Shown here: positions 26,884 through 36,150 of the stretch, one piece after another
Numbering within the stretch: the stretch's first letter is position 1
Layout of the letters: every line of letters begins with the position of its first letter
NCBI RefSeq assembly: GCF_028745515.1
Contig: NZ_JAQZSG010000014.1
Location: 1 to 64,000 of the forward strand
Origin: Paenibacillus thermotolerans
GTDB taxonomy: Bacteria; Bacillota; Bacilli; Paenibacillales; YIM-B00363
DNA length: 64,000 bases
Reading direction: 5' to 3'
Translations under genes and position numbers: made by a program
Notes under the pieces: model-generated
What the model saw: the letters and a program-made list of their open reading frames with translations, nothing else
Databases searched by the model: none
Told to the model about the DNA's origin: nothing

Positions 26884-26991
26884 TCAATTTGATGACAAAT
26901 GAATGCTTTTTTCTACGACAGACTCATTACCTACAGAATGCTTCAAACGATCCTGCGTTGCTTTCACCGCATTATACGATTCTTCGATCAA
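26884..26991 (-). CDS. Possible 35-residue small protein downstream of the cyclase
   Basis: Open frame from a TTG at 26991 that begins 12 bp after the cyclase stop, with AAGG upstream. The product would start MIEESYNAVKATQDRL and is polar and helical. The shared transcript would end at the hairpin at 26767-26804. I recognise no family, and the weak start makes it tentative. Confidence 0.3.
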   Translation of the reverse strand: MIEESYNAVKATQDRLKHSVGNESVVEKSIHLSSN

Positions 26992-27003
26992 AATCGCGGT
27001 GCC

Positions 27004-28110
27004 TTATACTTTTTTCTCTTCCGTCTCCTCCATCCACACCTCCACCCGGTTTCTCCCGTTCCGTTTCGCCGCATAGAGCGCCTGATCCGCGCATGGGAGC
27101 AGCGCTTCCTTCGAAACCTCCGGAAAGCTCGCAACCCCTGCCGACACCGTCACAGCGACCGTCCGCCCCTCTGCGGCAATGTTCGACGCCTCAATCTTTC
27201 TTCGGAGCCGGTCGGCTGCGCCGGCCGCTTCATGCTGCCCTGTACCCGGCAATACAAGAACAAACTCCTCGCCGCCGTACCTGGCGACGAAATCTTTGCT
27301 TCGGAGCTCCTGCTTTAAGACGGCGGCAACCGCTTTGAGCACCTCGTCGCCGAAAGCGTGGCCGTACGTGTCGTTAATGCTCTTGAAACGATCGATGTCG
27401 ACGAACACCACCGACGCCTTCGCGACTTGCGGATTTTGCAGTAAAGCTTCGAAATATTGCCGAAAATAACGAACATTGTACAGCTTCGTCAGATGGTCGG
27501 TGTTCGCTTCCTCCAGCAGCGCAATACGGCGGACGTATTCGCCTTTCATTATGTAAATCGCAAGCGACAGCGCCATCGAACCCGCCGCGCAAAGCGGCAG
27601 CGACACCAGCAGATCGTACACGGTCACCTCTTGTATGACGACAGGCACTGCCGCGAATACGGACAATAATACGCCGCCGGCGATCGATGCCTTCTTACCG
27701 TAGCTCCATCGTTTCCGCCTCAGCCACAACGTCAGCGCGGAAGCGGCGGCGCCCAGCAAGGTCATCCGGATAACGGCGGCGGCCGTTTCCGCGTTCCAAC
27801 CGTAGACTAGAGCCCCGAGCCCGATGCCGAAGCCGATCCGGATGCCGAGATGAGGATTCGAAAACAGCAGCGGAACAAGGGCGAGCGGAGCGAAGCGCAA
27901 ATCGGTTGAGAGCGGGCCGCTTCCCGTGAGCCACATGCCGAGCCATCCGGCACAAACCGATATAGCGGCAAACAGACGCTGCTTCATTCCGGAGGGCGCG
28001 GAGGCAAATCGGTTCGTATGGGCCAAGCTTGCCATATAAGCGAGCGCAATCAATACGCCGGTCCCGCCTGTCATGGCTTTCAAGATGCCGAGCAGCTGCT
28101 GCGGCTCCAT
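27004..28110 (-). CDS. Membrane diguanylate cyclase (GGDEF)
   Basis: 368-residue protein with an N-terminal membrane region of about six helices (residues 1-195), of the 5TM-5TMR_LYT-like kind, and a C-terminal GGDEF domain (about 205-365). The active site is intact as GGEEF (RYGGEEFVLVLPG, near 285), and the FKSINDTYGHAFGD motif is present, so cyclic-di-GMP synthesis is expected. No RxxD inhibitory site is obvious just before the GGEEF. It is divergent from the CDF exporter gene. Confidence 0.9.
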   Translation of the reverse strand: MEPQQLLGILKAMTGGTGVLIALAYMASLAHTNRFASAPSGMKQRLFAAISVCAGWLGMWLTGSGPLSTDLRFAPLALVPLLFSNPHLGIRIGFGIGLGALVYGWNAETAAAVIRMTLLGAAASALTLWLRRKRWSYGKKASIAGGVLLSVFAAVPVVIQEVTVYDLLVSLPLCAAGSMALSLAIYIMKGEYVRRIALLEEANTDHLTKLYNVRYFRQYFEALLQNPQVAKASVVFVDIDRFKSINDTYGHAFGDEVLKAVAAVLKQELRSKDFVARYGGEEFVLVLPGTGQHEAAGAADRLRRKIEASNIAAEGRTVAVTVSAGVASFPEVSKEALLPCADQALYAAKRNGRNRVEVWMEETEEKKV

Positions 28111-28153
28111 GCTTGTTCTACCTCTTTCTCTTCATGACATTATTTATTATTAT

Positions 28154-28195
28154 TATAATTTAATAATTGTTACAAATTATAAAGTGCGTTATAAT
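28154..28195 (+). promoter_or_regulatory. Promoter and candidate operator of the CDF exporter
   Basis: TTGTTA (28167-28172), a 17-bp spacer and TATAAT (28190-28195) form a sigma-A promoter. An inverted repeat TATAATTT (28154-28161) / AAATTATA (28174-28181) brackets the -35, a plausible site for a metal-responsive repressor. Confidence 0.65.
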
Positions 28196-28231
28196 AATTG
28201 GAATGAACAATCCGATGAAGAAGGTGCCGAC

Positions 28232-29185
28232 TTGTACGATTATCATCATTTGCGTCATGTTAAAGAACAAAACGCGTCCAAAAAATCGTTGTGGATTACG
28301 CTCATTTTGACCGGTTTTTTTACCATCGCGGAAATTATCGGGGGGATCGTATCCGGCTCGCTCGCTTTATTGTCCGATTCCGCCCACATGATTTCGGACG
28401 TCTTCGCACTCGGTCTGAGCATGACCGCCATCTATTTGGCCACGCGCCAGCCGAACGAACGGTATACCTTCGGCTACCTGCGGTTTGAAATCATCGCCTC
28501 ATTCATTAACGGGCTTGCGCTATGCGCCATCTCCATCGGCATTTTTTGGGAGAGCGTCAGGCGGTTCCTAAATCCCGAGCCGATAGACCTGCCCATCATG
28601 CTGACCGTAGCGGTCATGGGCTTAATCGTTAACATCGTGTTGACGTTCGTTCTCTCACGCAGCATGCACGAGGAAGAAAACTTGAACGTGCAAAGCGCCC
28701 TGTGGCATTTTATCGGCGACCTGATCAGCTCGATCGGCGTCATCCTGTCGTCGCTTCTTATATGGTGGTCGGGGCAAACTTGGTTCGACCCGCTGATCTC
28801 GCTCGTGATCGGGGGCATTATTTTCGTCGGAGGGGCCCGCATTATTCGCGAGTCCTATTACATTCTTATGGAATCCGTGCCCAAGAAATTCGATCTGGAG
28901 CAAATCCGCGCGGATATCGGCAACGTCGAAGGGGTAGAGGACGTACACGAGCTGCATCTTTGGGCGATCTCTACGGACCATTACTCGCTTACGGCTCACG
29001 TTTTCGTGAACGATTCGATTCAGCCGCACTGCATCATATTGGCGATTACCGAAACGCTCGACAAAAATTACGGCATCACCCATTCGACGATCCAGATGGA
29101 AAATGCGATCGTACACCCGCACGGCGAATACGGACGGGAATTTTTGCGAAGCCAGCAGGAGGAGCGGCCCGAAGCGCCCAGGTGA
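28232..29185 (+). CDS. Cation diffusion facilitator metal exporter (CzcD/ZitB-like)
   Basis: 317-residue proton-coupled divalent metal exporter, probably for zinc or cobalt. Six membrane helices span about 25-215. The metal site motif SDSAHMISD near 50-58 and its partner HxxxD-like residues in helix 5 are visible. A C-terminal cytoplasmic domain has the HELHLWAIS and HVFVND strands. An N-terminal DYHHLRHVKE stretch could bind metal. The TTG at 28232 is 7 bases after AAGAAGGT; the frame is open much further upstream, but that region holds the promoter. Confidence 0.9.
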   Translation: MYDYHHLRHVKEQNASKKSLWITLILTGFFTIAEIIGGIVSGSLALLSDSAHMISDVFALGLSMTAIYLATRQPNERYTFGYLRFEIIASFINGLALCAISIGIFWESVRRFLNPEPIDLPIMLTVAVMGLIVNIVLTFVLSRSMHEEENLNVQSALWHFIGDLISSIGVILSSLLIWWSGQTWFDPLISLVIGGIIFVGGARIIRESYYILMESVPKKFDLEQIRADIGNVEGVEDVHELHLWAISTDHYSLTAHVFVNDSIQPHCIILAITETLDKNYGITHSTIQMENAIVHPHGEYGREFLRSQQEERPEAPR

Positions 29186-29248
29186 AAAACCGGCATGCTA
29201 TAATGTACTCATGATTTTGGGTAAAATGATCGCTTCCTTACAAAAATA

Positions 29249-29280
29249 AAGGCCTTAGTCCATAAGAGGACTAAGGCCTT
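29249..29280 (-). terminator. Terminator of the sdhCAB operon
   Basis: A perfect 13-bp stem (AAGGCCTTAGTCC with its complement) around a 6-nt loop, followed on the minus strand by TATTTTTGT, 10 bases after the sdhB stop. Confidence 0.9.
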
Positions 29281-29290
29281 CGTCATGTTA

Positions 29291-30064
29291 TTATTGCCCG
29301 AGCCATTGTTTGAACAGCAGCTTCGTCGTGTCTCGGTTGATCGCAGCGATGGACGTCGTTAGCGGGATGCCCTTCGGACACGACTGCACGCAGTTTTGCG
29401 AGTTGCCGCAGCCTTCGATGCCGCCAGGTCCCATCAACGCCTCCAGACGCTCGTCCTTGTTCATCTCGCCCGTCGGGTGAGCGTTGAACAAGCGCACTTG
29501 AGAGATCGGCTGAGGACCGATGAAGTCAGAACGGTCGTTCACGTTCGGGCAAGCCTCCAGGCAGACGCCGCACGTCATGCACTTCGAAAGCTCGTACGCC
29601 CATTGACGCTTCGTCTCCGCCATGCGCGGTCCCGGTCCGAGATCGTACGTTCCGTCGATCGGAATCCATGCCTTCACGCGCTTGAGCGCGTTGAACATCC
29701 GGCTGCGGTCGACGATCAAGTCGCGCTCCACCGGGAACGTCTTCATCGGAGCGAGGCGTACCGGCTGCTCCAGCTTGTCTACGAGCGCCGAGCATGCTTG
29801 CCGCGGCTTCCCGTTAATGACCATGGAGCAAGCGCCGCACACTTCCTCCAGACAGTTCGATTCCCAGCACACCGGGGACGTCTTTTCGCCCTTCGCATTC
29901 ACCGGATTACGCTGCACTTCCATGAGCGCGCTGATCACGTTCATGTTCGGTCGGTACGGAATCTCAAACTCTTCGGTGTACGGTTTGGAATCCGGCGTGT
30001 CCTGCCGGGTGACGATAAACTTGACTGTTTTTTTGCCTTCCGAAACGGTTGTTGTCATGTTCAC
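29291..30064 (-). CDS. sdhB: Succinate dehydrogenase iron-sulfur subunit
   Basis: 257-residue electron-transfer subunit of complex II. It has the [2Fe-2S] cluster Cys residues in CWESNCLEEVCGACSM and a distal Cys (near 62-90). The [4Fe-4S]/[3Fe-4S] ferredoxin motifs are CMTCGVCLEACP near 157 and CGNSQNCVQSCPKG near 215. It passes electrons from SdhA FAD toward menaquinone. It starts 8 bp after sdhA and ends the operon before a strong terminator. Confidence 0.97.
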   Translation of the reverse strand: MNMTTTVSEGKKTVKFIVTRQDTPDSKPYTEEFEIPYRPNMNVISALMEVQRNPVNAKGEKTSPVCWESNCLEEVCGACSMVINGKPRQACSALVDKLEQPVRLAPMKTFPVERDLIVDRSRMFNALKRVKAWIPIDGTYDLGPGPRMAETKRQWAYELSKCMTCGVCLEACPNVNDRSDFIGPQPISQVRLFNAHPTGEMNKDERLEALMGPGGIEGCGNSQNCVQSCPKGIPLTTSIAAINRDTTKLLFKQWLGQ

Positions 30065-30072
30065 GCACCTCC

Positions 30073-31824
30073 TTATTTCTTCTTATCCGTCGTATAGTCG
30101 CGCTTCCGAGGCTTAATCAGCGAAATATCTACGTCCTCGTATGAGATTTCTGGACCGTTGTTCGTATACTTCGCGATCGTCGTCTTTAGGTAGTTTTCGT
30201 CGTCCCGCTCCGGGAACTCCGGCTTGTAATGCGCACCGCGGCTCTCGTTGCGCATCAGCGCGCCGATCGTCATGACGCGGGCAAGCTCGAACATGTTCCA
30301 CAATTGACGCGTGAAAGCTACGCCTTGGTTGCTCCACTTTGCCGTATCGTTAATGTTGATGTTTTTGTAACGCTGCATAAGCTCTTGAATTTTGTTGTCC
30401 GTCTCTTGCAGCTTCTTGTTGAAGCGGACGACCGTCATATTATCGACCATAAGCTCGCCGAGCTCTTTATGCAGAACATATGCGTTTTCGGTGCCGTCCA
30501 TCTTCAGAATCGAATCGTATTTCTCCTGCTGACGCTTCTGTTCTGCGTTGAAGTGCTTCTCGTCCACGTCGTTCGCGGATTTCTTCAAGCCCTTAATATA
30601 TTCGACCGCCTTCGGACCGGCCATCATGCCGCCGAAAATCGCGGAAAGAAGCGAATTCGCGCCGAGGCGGTTCGCGCCGTGGTATTGGTATTCGCACTCG
30701 CCGGCCGCAAACAGACCCGGAATGTTCGTCATTTGGTTGTAGTCGACCCACATGCCGCCCATCGAGTAGTGAACCGCCGGGAAAATTTTCATCGGAATTT
30801 TCCGCGGGTCGTCGCCCATAAACTTTTCATAAATTTCGATGATGCCGCCGAGCTTCACGTCAAGCTCTTTAGGATCTTTATGCGACAAATCGAGGTATAC
30901 CATGTTTTCGCCGTTGATGCCGAGCTTCTGATCGACGCAAACGGAAAAAATTTCCCGTGTCGCGATGTCGCGGGGAACGAGGTTTCCATACGCCGGGTAT
31001 TTCTCTTCAAGGAAGTACCACGGCTTGCCGTCCTTATACGTCCAGATACGGCCGCCTTCGCCGCGGGCCGATTCGGACATGAGGCGCAGCTTGTCGTCGC
31101 CCGGAATCGCCGTCGGGTGAATTTGAATAAACTCGCCGTTCGCGTAATGAACGCCTTGCTGATATACGGCGCTCGCCGCGGTGCCTGTGTTGATAACGGA
31201 GTTCGTCGTTTTTCCGAAAATAATGCCGGGGCCGCCGGAAGCCAAAATAACGGCATCCCCTTTGAACGTTTGGATTTCCATGGAGCGGAGGTTTTGTGCG
31301 GAAACGCCGCGGCAAACGCCTTCGTCGTCAAGCACGACGCCGAGGAATTCCCAATGCTCGTACTTCTGCACCAGGCCCGCCACTTCCCAGCGGCGCACTT
31401 GCTCGTCAAGCGCGTACAGCAGCTGCTGGCCGGTCGTTGCGCCCGCGAAAGCGGTACGGTGGTATTGCGTCCCGCCGAACCGGCGGAAATCGAGCAAGCC
31501 TTCCGAAGTACGGCTGAACATAACGCCCATCCGGTCCATCAGGTGAATAATGCCCGGAGCCGCTTCGCACATCGCTTTAACAGGCGGCTGGTTCGCAAGG
31601 AAGTCCCCGCCGTAAATCGTATCGTCGAAATGCTCCCAAGGCGAATCGCCCTCGCCCTTCGTGTTGACGGCGCCGTTAATGCCGCCTTGCGCGCACACGG
31701 AGTGGGAACGCTTTACAGGCACCAACGAGAACAAGTCAACGTGCATACCCGCTTCCGCGGCTTTAATCGTTGCCATTAGGCCGGCCAAACCGCCGCCGAC
31801 AATGATAATTTTGTTGTTAGCCAA
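30073..31824 (-). CDS. sdhA: Succinate dehydrogenase flavoprotein subunit
   Basis: 583-residue FAD-containing catalytic subunit that oxidises succinate to fumarate. The dinucleotide motif GGGLAGLMA is near 10-18. The FAD-linking region HSVCAQGGINGA is near 41-52. An active-site HPTAIPG segment lies near 247, and the 'RGEGGRIW' block follows. Its length is typical of the Bacillus-type enzyme. It lies 25 bp after sdhC and 8 bp before sdhB. Confidence 0.97.
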   Translation of the reverse strand: MANNKIIIVGGGLAGLMATIKAAEAGMHVDLFSLVPVKRSHSVCAQGGINGAVNTKGEGDSPWEHFDDTIYGGDFLANQPPVKAMCEAAPGIIHLMDRMGVMFSRTSEGLLDFRRFGGTQYHRTAFAGATTGQQLLYALDEQVRRWEVAGLVQKYEHWEFLGVVLDDEGVCRGVSAQNLRSMEIQTFKGDAVILASGGPGIIFGKTTNSVINTGTAASAVYQQGVHYANGEFIQIHPTAIPGDDKLRLMSESARGEGGRIWTYKDGKPWYFLEEKYPAYGNLVPRDIATREIFSVCVDQKLGINGENMVYLDLSHKDPKELDVKLGGIIEIYEKFMGDDPRKIPMKIFPAVHYSMGGMWVDYNQMTNIPGLFAAGECEYQYHGANRLGANSLLSAIFGGMMAGPKAVEYIKGLKKSANDVDEKHFNAEQKRQQEKYDSILKMDGTENAYVLHKELGELMVDNMTVVRFNKKLQETDNKIQELMQRYKNININDTAKWSNQGVAFTRQLWNMFELARVMTIGALMRNESRGAHYKPEFPERDDENYLKTTIAKYTNNGPEISYEDVDISLIKPRKRDYTTDKKK

Positions 31825-31849
31825 CTTTCGTTCACTCCTAAATCCGTTA

Positions 31850-32530
31850 TTAGACCGAAGCGGCCCCGATTACGGCGGAAGCCGTCTCCGAAGCAGCCGC
31901 AGCGAAGGAATCGTCCAAGAACGCGGTCAAGGACAAAATAAACATAATGCTCATGACGACGAAAAGACCCATTGTTACATAAGTAGTGACGCGCTGTGCG
32001 CGCGGACCGACGACAATGCCCCAGGAAACCAGGAACGACCAAAGTCCGTTGGAAAAATGGAATACGGCCGCGATGATGCAAACGATATAAATTCCGAAAA
32101 TGACCGGATTCGTTACGATCGAGTGCATTTGCGTTCCGATCGCGTCCTGCTCTACGGAGCCGAGCGCGATTTGGACACGCGTGTTCCAGACGTGCCATAC
32201 GACGAATACGAACGTAATGACGCCCGTCACGCGCTGAAGCATGAACATCCAGTTGCGGAAATAGCCGTGATTGCTCACATTGTTACGCGACTGGTACGCT
32301 ACGTACAGGCCGTATACGCCGTGGTACAGCAGCGGCAGCCAAATTAGAAACAGCTCCAGGAAAAATACGAGCGGAAGGCTGTGAATCCAGTGCACATGCT
32401 CCAGGAACCGTTCCGGCCCGCCTTGATAAGCGGAATAGTTTGTCAGCAAATGCTCGACAAAGAAACCGCCCAACGGAAGTACCCCCAGTAAAGAGTGAAG
32501 CTTCCGGTGCAAATACGAATTTCCTTTCAT
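31850..32530 (-). CDS. sdhC: Succinate dehydrogenase cytochrome b558 subunit
   Basis: 226-residue membrane anchor carrying heme in Bacillus-type complex II. Five hydrophobic segments are visible, with His residues in HSLLGVLPLG, VEHLLTN, LYHGVYGLY, HVWNTRVQ and VFHFSNGLWSF that fit heme ligation. The first gene of sdhCAB, it is driven by the promoter at 32592-32620 and preceded by AGGGAGGA. Confidence 0.95.
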   Translation of the reverse strand: MKGNSYLHRKLHSLLGVLPLGGFFVEHLLTNYSAYQGGPERFLEHVHWIHSLPLVFFLELFLIWLPLLYHGVYGLYVAYQSRNNVSNHGYFRNWMFMLQRVTGVITFVFVVWHVWNTRVQIALGSVEQDAIGTQMHSIVTNPVIFGIYIVCIIAAVFHFSNGLWSFLVSWGIVVGPRAQRVTTYVTMGLFVVMSIMFILSLTAFLDDSFAAAASETASAVIGAASV

Positions 32531-32591
32531 GACTTTGCGTTCCTCCCTGAGAAATAATAACCTTTGCCCCGTTAACCTTTTAACGTTCTAA

Positions 32592-32620
32592 ATTCTACTC
32601 CCCCGTGGCATGCCCGTCAA
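32592..32620 (-). promoter_or_regulatory. Sigma-A promoter of sdhCAB
   Basis: On the minus strand TTGACG (32615-32620), a 17-bp spacer and TAGAAT (32592-32597), about 62 bp before the sdhC start. It faces the divergent LysR gene, so regulation by that protein is possible. Confidence 0.8.
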
Positions 32621-32728
32621 TAATTGGACACTTTTTATCCACATTTCATAATACTCTCGTTGGCCTTATAATGGAAGTGCCGTTTTATTATAATGTATAA
32701 TAACAGATTGTTATTAGGGGATGATTGT

Positions 32729-33619
32729 ATGCTGGATTTGCTGACCGTTTTTGCGACCGTCGTCGAGCAAGAAAGCTTGAACCGGGCTTCCCGGACGTTA
32801 AATATAAGCCAGCCAGCGTTGTCGCGAAAAATTTCGCTGCTGGAGGAGCAGCTCGGCGTGCAGCTGTTCCATCGGCGGGGGAAGCGGCTGGAGCTTACCC
32901 GCGTAGGGCAGATCAGCTATGAGTTCGCCGTTCAGATGCGAAAGCTGCAGGGACGGTTTTTGCAGACGATCGCGGAATTCAATTCCGCCAATCGCGGGAG
33001 GCTGACCGTCGGCGCCTCCTTGACGACGCTGCAATCGACGCTCCCCGAGCTGCTCGCCGCCTTTACCCGGCATGCGCCGAACGTCGATATTCAAGCTTTT
33101 ACGGGGAAAACGCACGAAATTGTAACGCTGGTCAAAGAAAAACGGTGCGACGTCGGCTTGGTGGCGTCGAACGTCGATCATCCCGATACCGTCTGCGTCC
33201 CGTTGTTTGACGACCATTTGACGCTGCTCCTTCCCGAATACCATCCGCTGGCGGAGAAGCCCGACGTTTCGATCAGCGACCTGGACGGTCTGCCGATGAT
33301 TTTGTTTTCGCAAGGCTCCTGGTACCGAGTGTTGACCGACGAGCTGCTTCACCAGTATCGGATCGTTCCCGACGTCAAGATGGAGATCGATTCGTTCGAG
33401 GTCATCGTCCGGCTTGTGTCCACCTGCAATCTTACGACGCTGCTGCCTAAATCGTATTTGCGGAACAACCTGCTGCAAAACAACGCGGTTCGCGCCGTCA
33501 ACGTGCCGGAGCTGACCAATACGACCCGAACGACGTCGCTCATTTATTCCAAACACGGCCCTCTGGCGCCTGCGGTGAGCGAATTCGTGTCGCTCGCTCA
33601 ATCCTTAAAATTATGGTAG
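32729..33619 (+). CDS. LysR-family transcriptional regulator next to sdhCAB
   Basis: 296-residue LysR-type protein. The N-terminal HTH reads LLTVFATVVEQESLNRASRTL then ISQPALSRKISLLE, and the effector domain spans about 88-290. It is divergent from sdhC with a 198-bp shared control region, the usual arrangement for a LysR regulator and its target, so control of the operon by a TCA-cycle metabolite is a reasonable guess. The ATG at 32729 follows AGGGG. An upstream in-frame start at 32693 lies in promoter-like AT-rich DNA and is rejected. Confidence 0.88.
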   Translation: MLDLLTVFATVVEQESLNRASRTLNISQPALSRKISLLEEQLGVQLFHRRGKRLELTRVGQISYEFAVQMRKLQGRFLQTIAEFNSANRGRLTVGASLTTLQSTLPELLAAFTRHAPNVDIQAFTGKTHEIVTLVKEKRCDVGLVASNVDHPDTVCVPLFDDHLTLLLPEYHPLAEKPDVSISDLDGLPMILFSQGSWYRVLTDELLHQYRIVPDVKMEIDSFEVIVRLVSTCNLTTLLPKSYLRNNLLQNNAVRAVNVPELTNTTRTTSLIYSKHGPLAPAVSEFVSLAQSLKLW

Positions 33620-33681
33620 GTTAAAAAAGGTACAAAGATACATACCGAAGAAAAGCGATTAACGAAAAAGGAGCGAATGCA

Positions 33682-35346
33682 GTGCCCAATCCACTACGAC
33701 GTCATATTCCACTCCTATTGTTTGCGGCTGCGGGACTGATACTTTTCTTCATTTATAGCTACAGTCCGATGCTGAAGGGCGAAGATCCTGAGGCGGTGTC
33801 GCACCGCGTCGACCGGCGCGGCGCAGAGCAAGCCGCTTTGCAATTCGTCAAAGAACGGCTCCCGGAAAGCGGCGAGCTGAGAGCGTTCGGCGTGTATGCG
33901 GTCGAAAGAGACGCTTTCGGCTATTTGTATCGGGAAAAGGCGGTCGATCCGGTATCGGAAAATTATAAGTCCGGACTTCCTTTGGAATTGTACCGCGTTG
34001 AGGTCGCGGAGCCGAGCACGGAAGTTCGGCATACCGTAGACGTTAATCCGTACACGGGCAAAGCCGTTGAATGGAGCTTGAGCGCGGAGGGAGAACCGGT
34101 CTCGGAGCGGGAGCTCATTGAAGCATCGAATAAGCTGCTTGCCGCAGAAGGGCTGTCGGCGGCTGCCGAGCTCGTTTCCGCAGACGAGGAAACAGGCGAA
34201 GCCGTGTACGATTTGCACATTCCGGAGCTAAAGGACGCCGCCGTTCAAGTGACGGTTCAGGCCGATTCGCGCGGCGTACGCTCGGTGCAAAGCCGGTGGG
34301 AAACGCCGGAAAGCTACGACCGGCTAATCATTCGGCAGGACCGGATCTCCGCCGTTCTCGGACTGATCGGCCAAGGGCTTAGCATCGCGCTGCAAATCGC
34401 CGCCTTTATCTACGCGATCCGGCTCAATAAGTCCGTCTCGTGGAGACGCGGGATCGTTATGTCCGTACTGTTCGCTTTGCTGTATTGCCTCAACAATATC
34501 AATATGTACCCCGGAATCAAGGCTATGGTGCTGGGGATCGGCGACGGGGGCGATTTTTTGCCAGGCGCAGGCGTAGGCGCGGGGGCGGGAGCGGAAGATG
34601 CGGAAAATCAATCGTTGATCAATCAAATCGGCATTTTGTCGGGGCTCATTGTAGTCAACGGATTCATTCTGCTGTCCGCGGCCGGTTTATATTTCTGCTT
34701 TATTGCCGGAGAGGCGATGTGCAGACGGCGCGGCTTGCACGTTTGGCCCGCGGATTCGGATTCGGGCTACGGCGGGCATATCGTCGGCTCCATGTGGAAG
34801 GGCTACGCTTTCGCATTCGGCTTTCTCGGCTTGCAGTCGCTCATCTATTTAGGTGCGGAAAAAAGCTTCGGCACATGGTATACGATCGATTCGTCGACTT
34901 CTCCTTTAAATTTGCTTTATCCGCTCTTGATGCCGCTGCTTGCCTGGTGCGCTGCGATATCCGAGGAAGGCGTGTACCGATTGTTCGGCATTCCGGCGCT
35001 GAAGGCCATATTCCGGTTTACGGCGCCCGCCGTCCTCGTCAGCAGCATGATTTGGGCGCTGATGCATGTGCAGTATCCGATCTACCCTTACTACACGCGC
35101 TTTGTAGAGGTTACGTTGATCGGGCTGCTGTTCAGCTACGTATTTTTAAAGCACGGCATAATGGCCGCCATTTTCGCCCACGCCGTCGCCGATACGATCT
35201 GGATGGGCATTTCGATTACCGCGAATCAGCCGTCCGCCGCCGCTTGGGGACTGTTTGCCGCTTATTTCGCGCTGCCGATCGTCATCGCCTATGCGGTGAA
35301 CGCCTTTCATAAACGGCGCAGGCCGATAGCCGTTCCTTTACAGTGA
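33682..35346 (+). CDS. CPBP-family intramembrane metalloprotease with extracellular domain
   Basis: 554-residue membrane protein. After one N-terminal helix (about 7-27) comes a roughly 190-residue extracellular region with two PepSY-like strands ('YRVEVAEPSTEVRHTVDV'). Several helices then lead to a C-terminal CPBP (Abi/Rce1-like) domain. Its motifs are EEGVYRLFG near 428, a MHVQYP His near 462 and HAVADTIW near 499, consistent with a glutamate/histidine metalloprotease. Substrate and role are unknown. The GTG start follows AAAGGAG. Its end overlaps the convergent phosphoesterase gene by 9 bp. Confidence 0.85.
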   Translation: MPNPLRRHIPLLLFAAAGLILFFIYSYSPMLKGEDPEAVSHRVDRRGAEQAALQFVKERLPESGELRAFGVYAVERDAFGYLYREKAVDPVSENYKSGLPLELYRVEVAEPSTEVRHTVDVNPYTGKAVEWSLSAEGEPVSERELIEASNKLLAAEGLSAAAELVSADEETGEAVYDLHIPELKDAAVQVTVQADSRGVRSVQSRWETPESYDRLIIRQDRISAVLGLIGQGLSIALQIAAFIYAIRLNKSVSWRRGIVMSVLFALLYCLNNINMYPGIKAMVLGIGDGGDFLPGAGVGAGAGAEDAENQSLINQIGILSGLIVVNGFILLSAAGLYFCFIAGEAMCRRRGLHVWPADSDSGYGGHIVGSMWKGYAFAFGFLGLQSLIYLGAEKSFGTWYTIDSSTSPLNLLYPLLMPLLAWCAAISEEGVYRLFGIPALKAIFRFTAPAVLVSSMIWALMHVQYPIYPYYTRFVEVTLIGLLFSYVFLKHGIMAAIFAHAVADTIWMGISITANQPSAAAWGLFAAYFALPIVIAYAVNAFHKRRRPIAVPLQ

Positions 35347-36126
35347 GACCGAAGCGGCGATCGGGTAATGGTCGGACGGATAACGGCCCTCTTCGGAATC
35401 GCGGATCACGGTTGTTGCGTGAAGATTCACTTCTTTCGATACAAAAATATAATCGATCGGCTCGCCCTGCTCGCCCCCGCGGAAATCATGCCACGTCCGT
35501 CCCGGGGGCGTTTGTGCGGCTTCGAAGCCGTCGATCAGCTCCGGCTTCGCGCTTGCGCCTTGCTTGCGCAGCAACCGCAATGCCGGATCGTCCGGATTCG
35601 AGTTGAAGTCTCCCATCAGAAACATAGGGATCGGCTCCGCGCGGTAATGCTCTTCCATTGCTCGAAGCACGACCTTCATGCCTTCCTCCTGCGCCTGACC
35701 GCTGATATGATCGAGGTGAGTGTTAAACGCCTTGAACCGCTTATTCGGATCGGTCTTGCTTTCGAAATGCGCCCAAACGCATATTCTCGGGCAAGCGCTG
35801 CCCCAGCTGAGGATGCCCGGCCGGTCCGGCTGCTCCGACAGCCAAAACTGGCCGTGCTCAAGCAGCTTCAGCTCGCTTGACTTATAAAATAGGGCGTTGT
35901 ACTCGCCCTTATCGCCGCCGTCTCTACCTTCGCCGATCCAGGCATAGTCCGGCAAACCGGCTTCCAGCTCCAGCAGCATGGGAAGCAGTCCTTCCTGGGT
36001 TCCAAGTACGTACGGATTATACCGTTGGATGAGCGAAATGACTTGATGGCTGCGGTTCGGCCAAGCGTTTGCCCCGTCATTCGGATTGTTGAACCGCAAA
36101 TTAAACGTCATGACTGAAAAATTCAT
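35338..36126 (-). CDS. Endonuclease/exonuclease/phosphatase-family protein
   Basis: 262-residue cytoplasmic EEP-fold hydrolase. The motifs fit: MTFNLRFNN at 6-14, TQEGLLPM near 43, a FNTHLDH block near 135-141 with the catalytic His, MGDFNSNP near 170 and the closing SDHYPI near 250. Members cleave phosphodiesters in nucleic acids, sugars or lipids; this compact type is often sugar-phosphate-like in other bacteria, but no substrate is assigned. GGAGGAGG precedes the ATG. It probably forms a unit with the upstream HAD gene. Confidence 0.87.
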   Translation of the reverse strand: MNFSVMTFNLRFNNPNDGANAWPNRSHQVISLIQRYNPYVLGTQEGLLPMLLELEAGLPDYAWIGEGRDGGDKGEYNALFYKSSELKLLEHGQFWLSEQPDRPGILSWGSACPRICVWAHFESKTDPNKRFKAFNTHLDHISGQAQEEGMKVVLRAMEEHYRAEPIPMFLMGDFNSNPDDPALRLLRKQGASAKPELIDGFEAAQTPPGRTWHDFRGGEQGEPIDYIFVSKEVNLHATTVIRDSEEGRYPSDHYPIAASVSL

Positions 36127-36150
36127 TGTTGTTCCTCCTCCAATTGTAGA

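Noticed and set aside
30229-31779. Plus-strand 516-codon frame
   Set aside because: It mirrors sdhA, which is certain; the translation is His/Arg/Val-rich noise.
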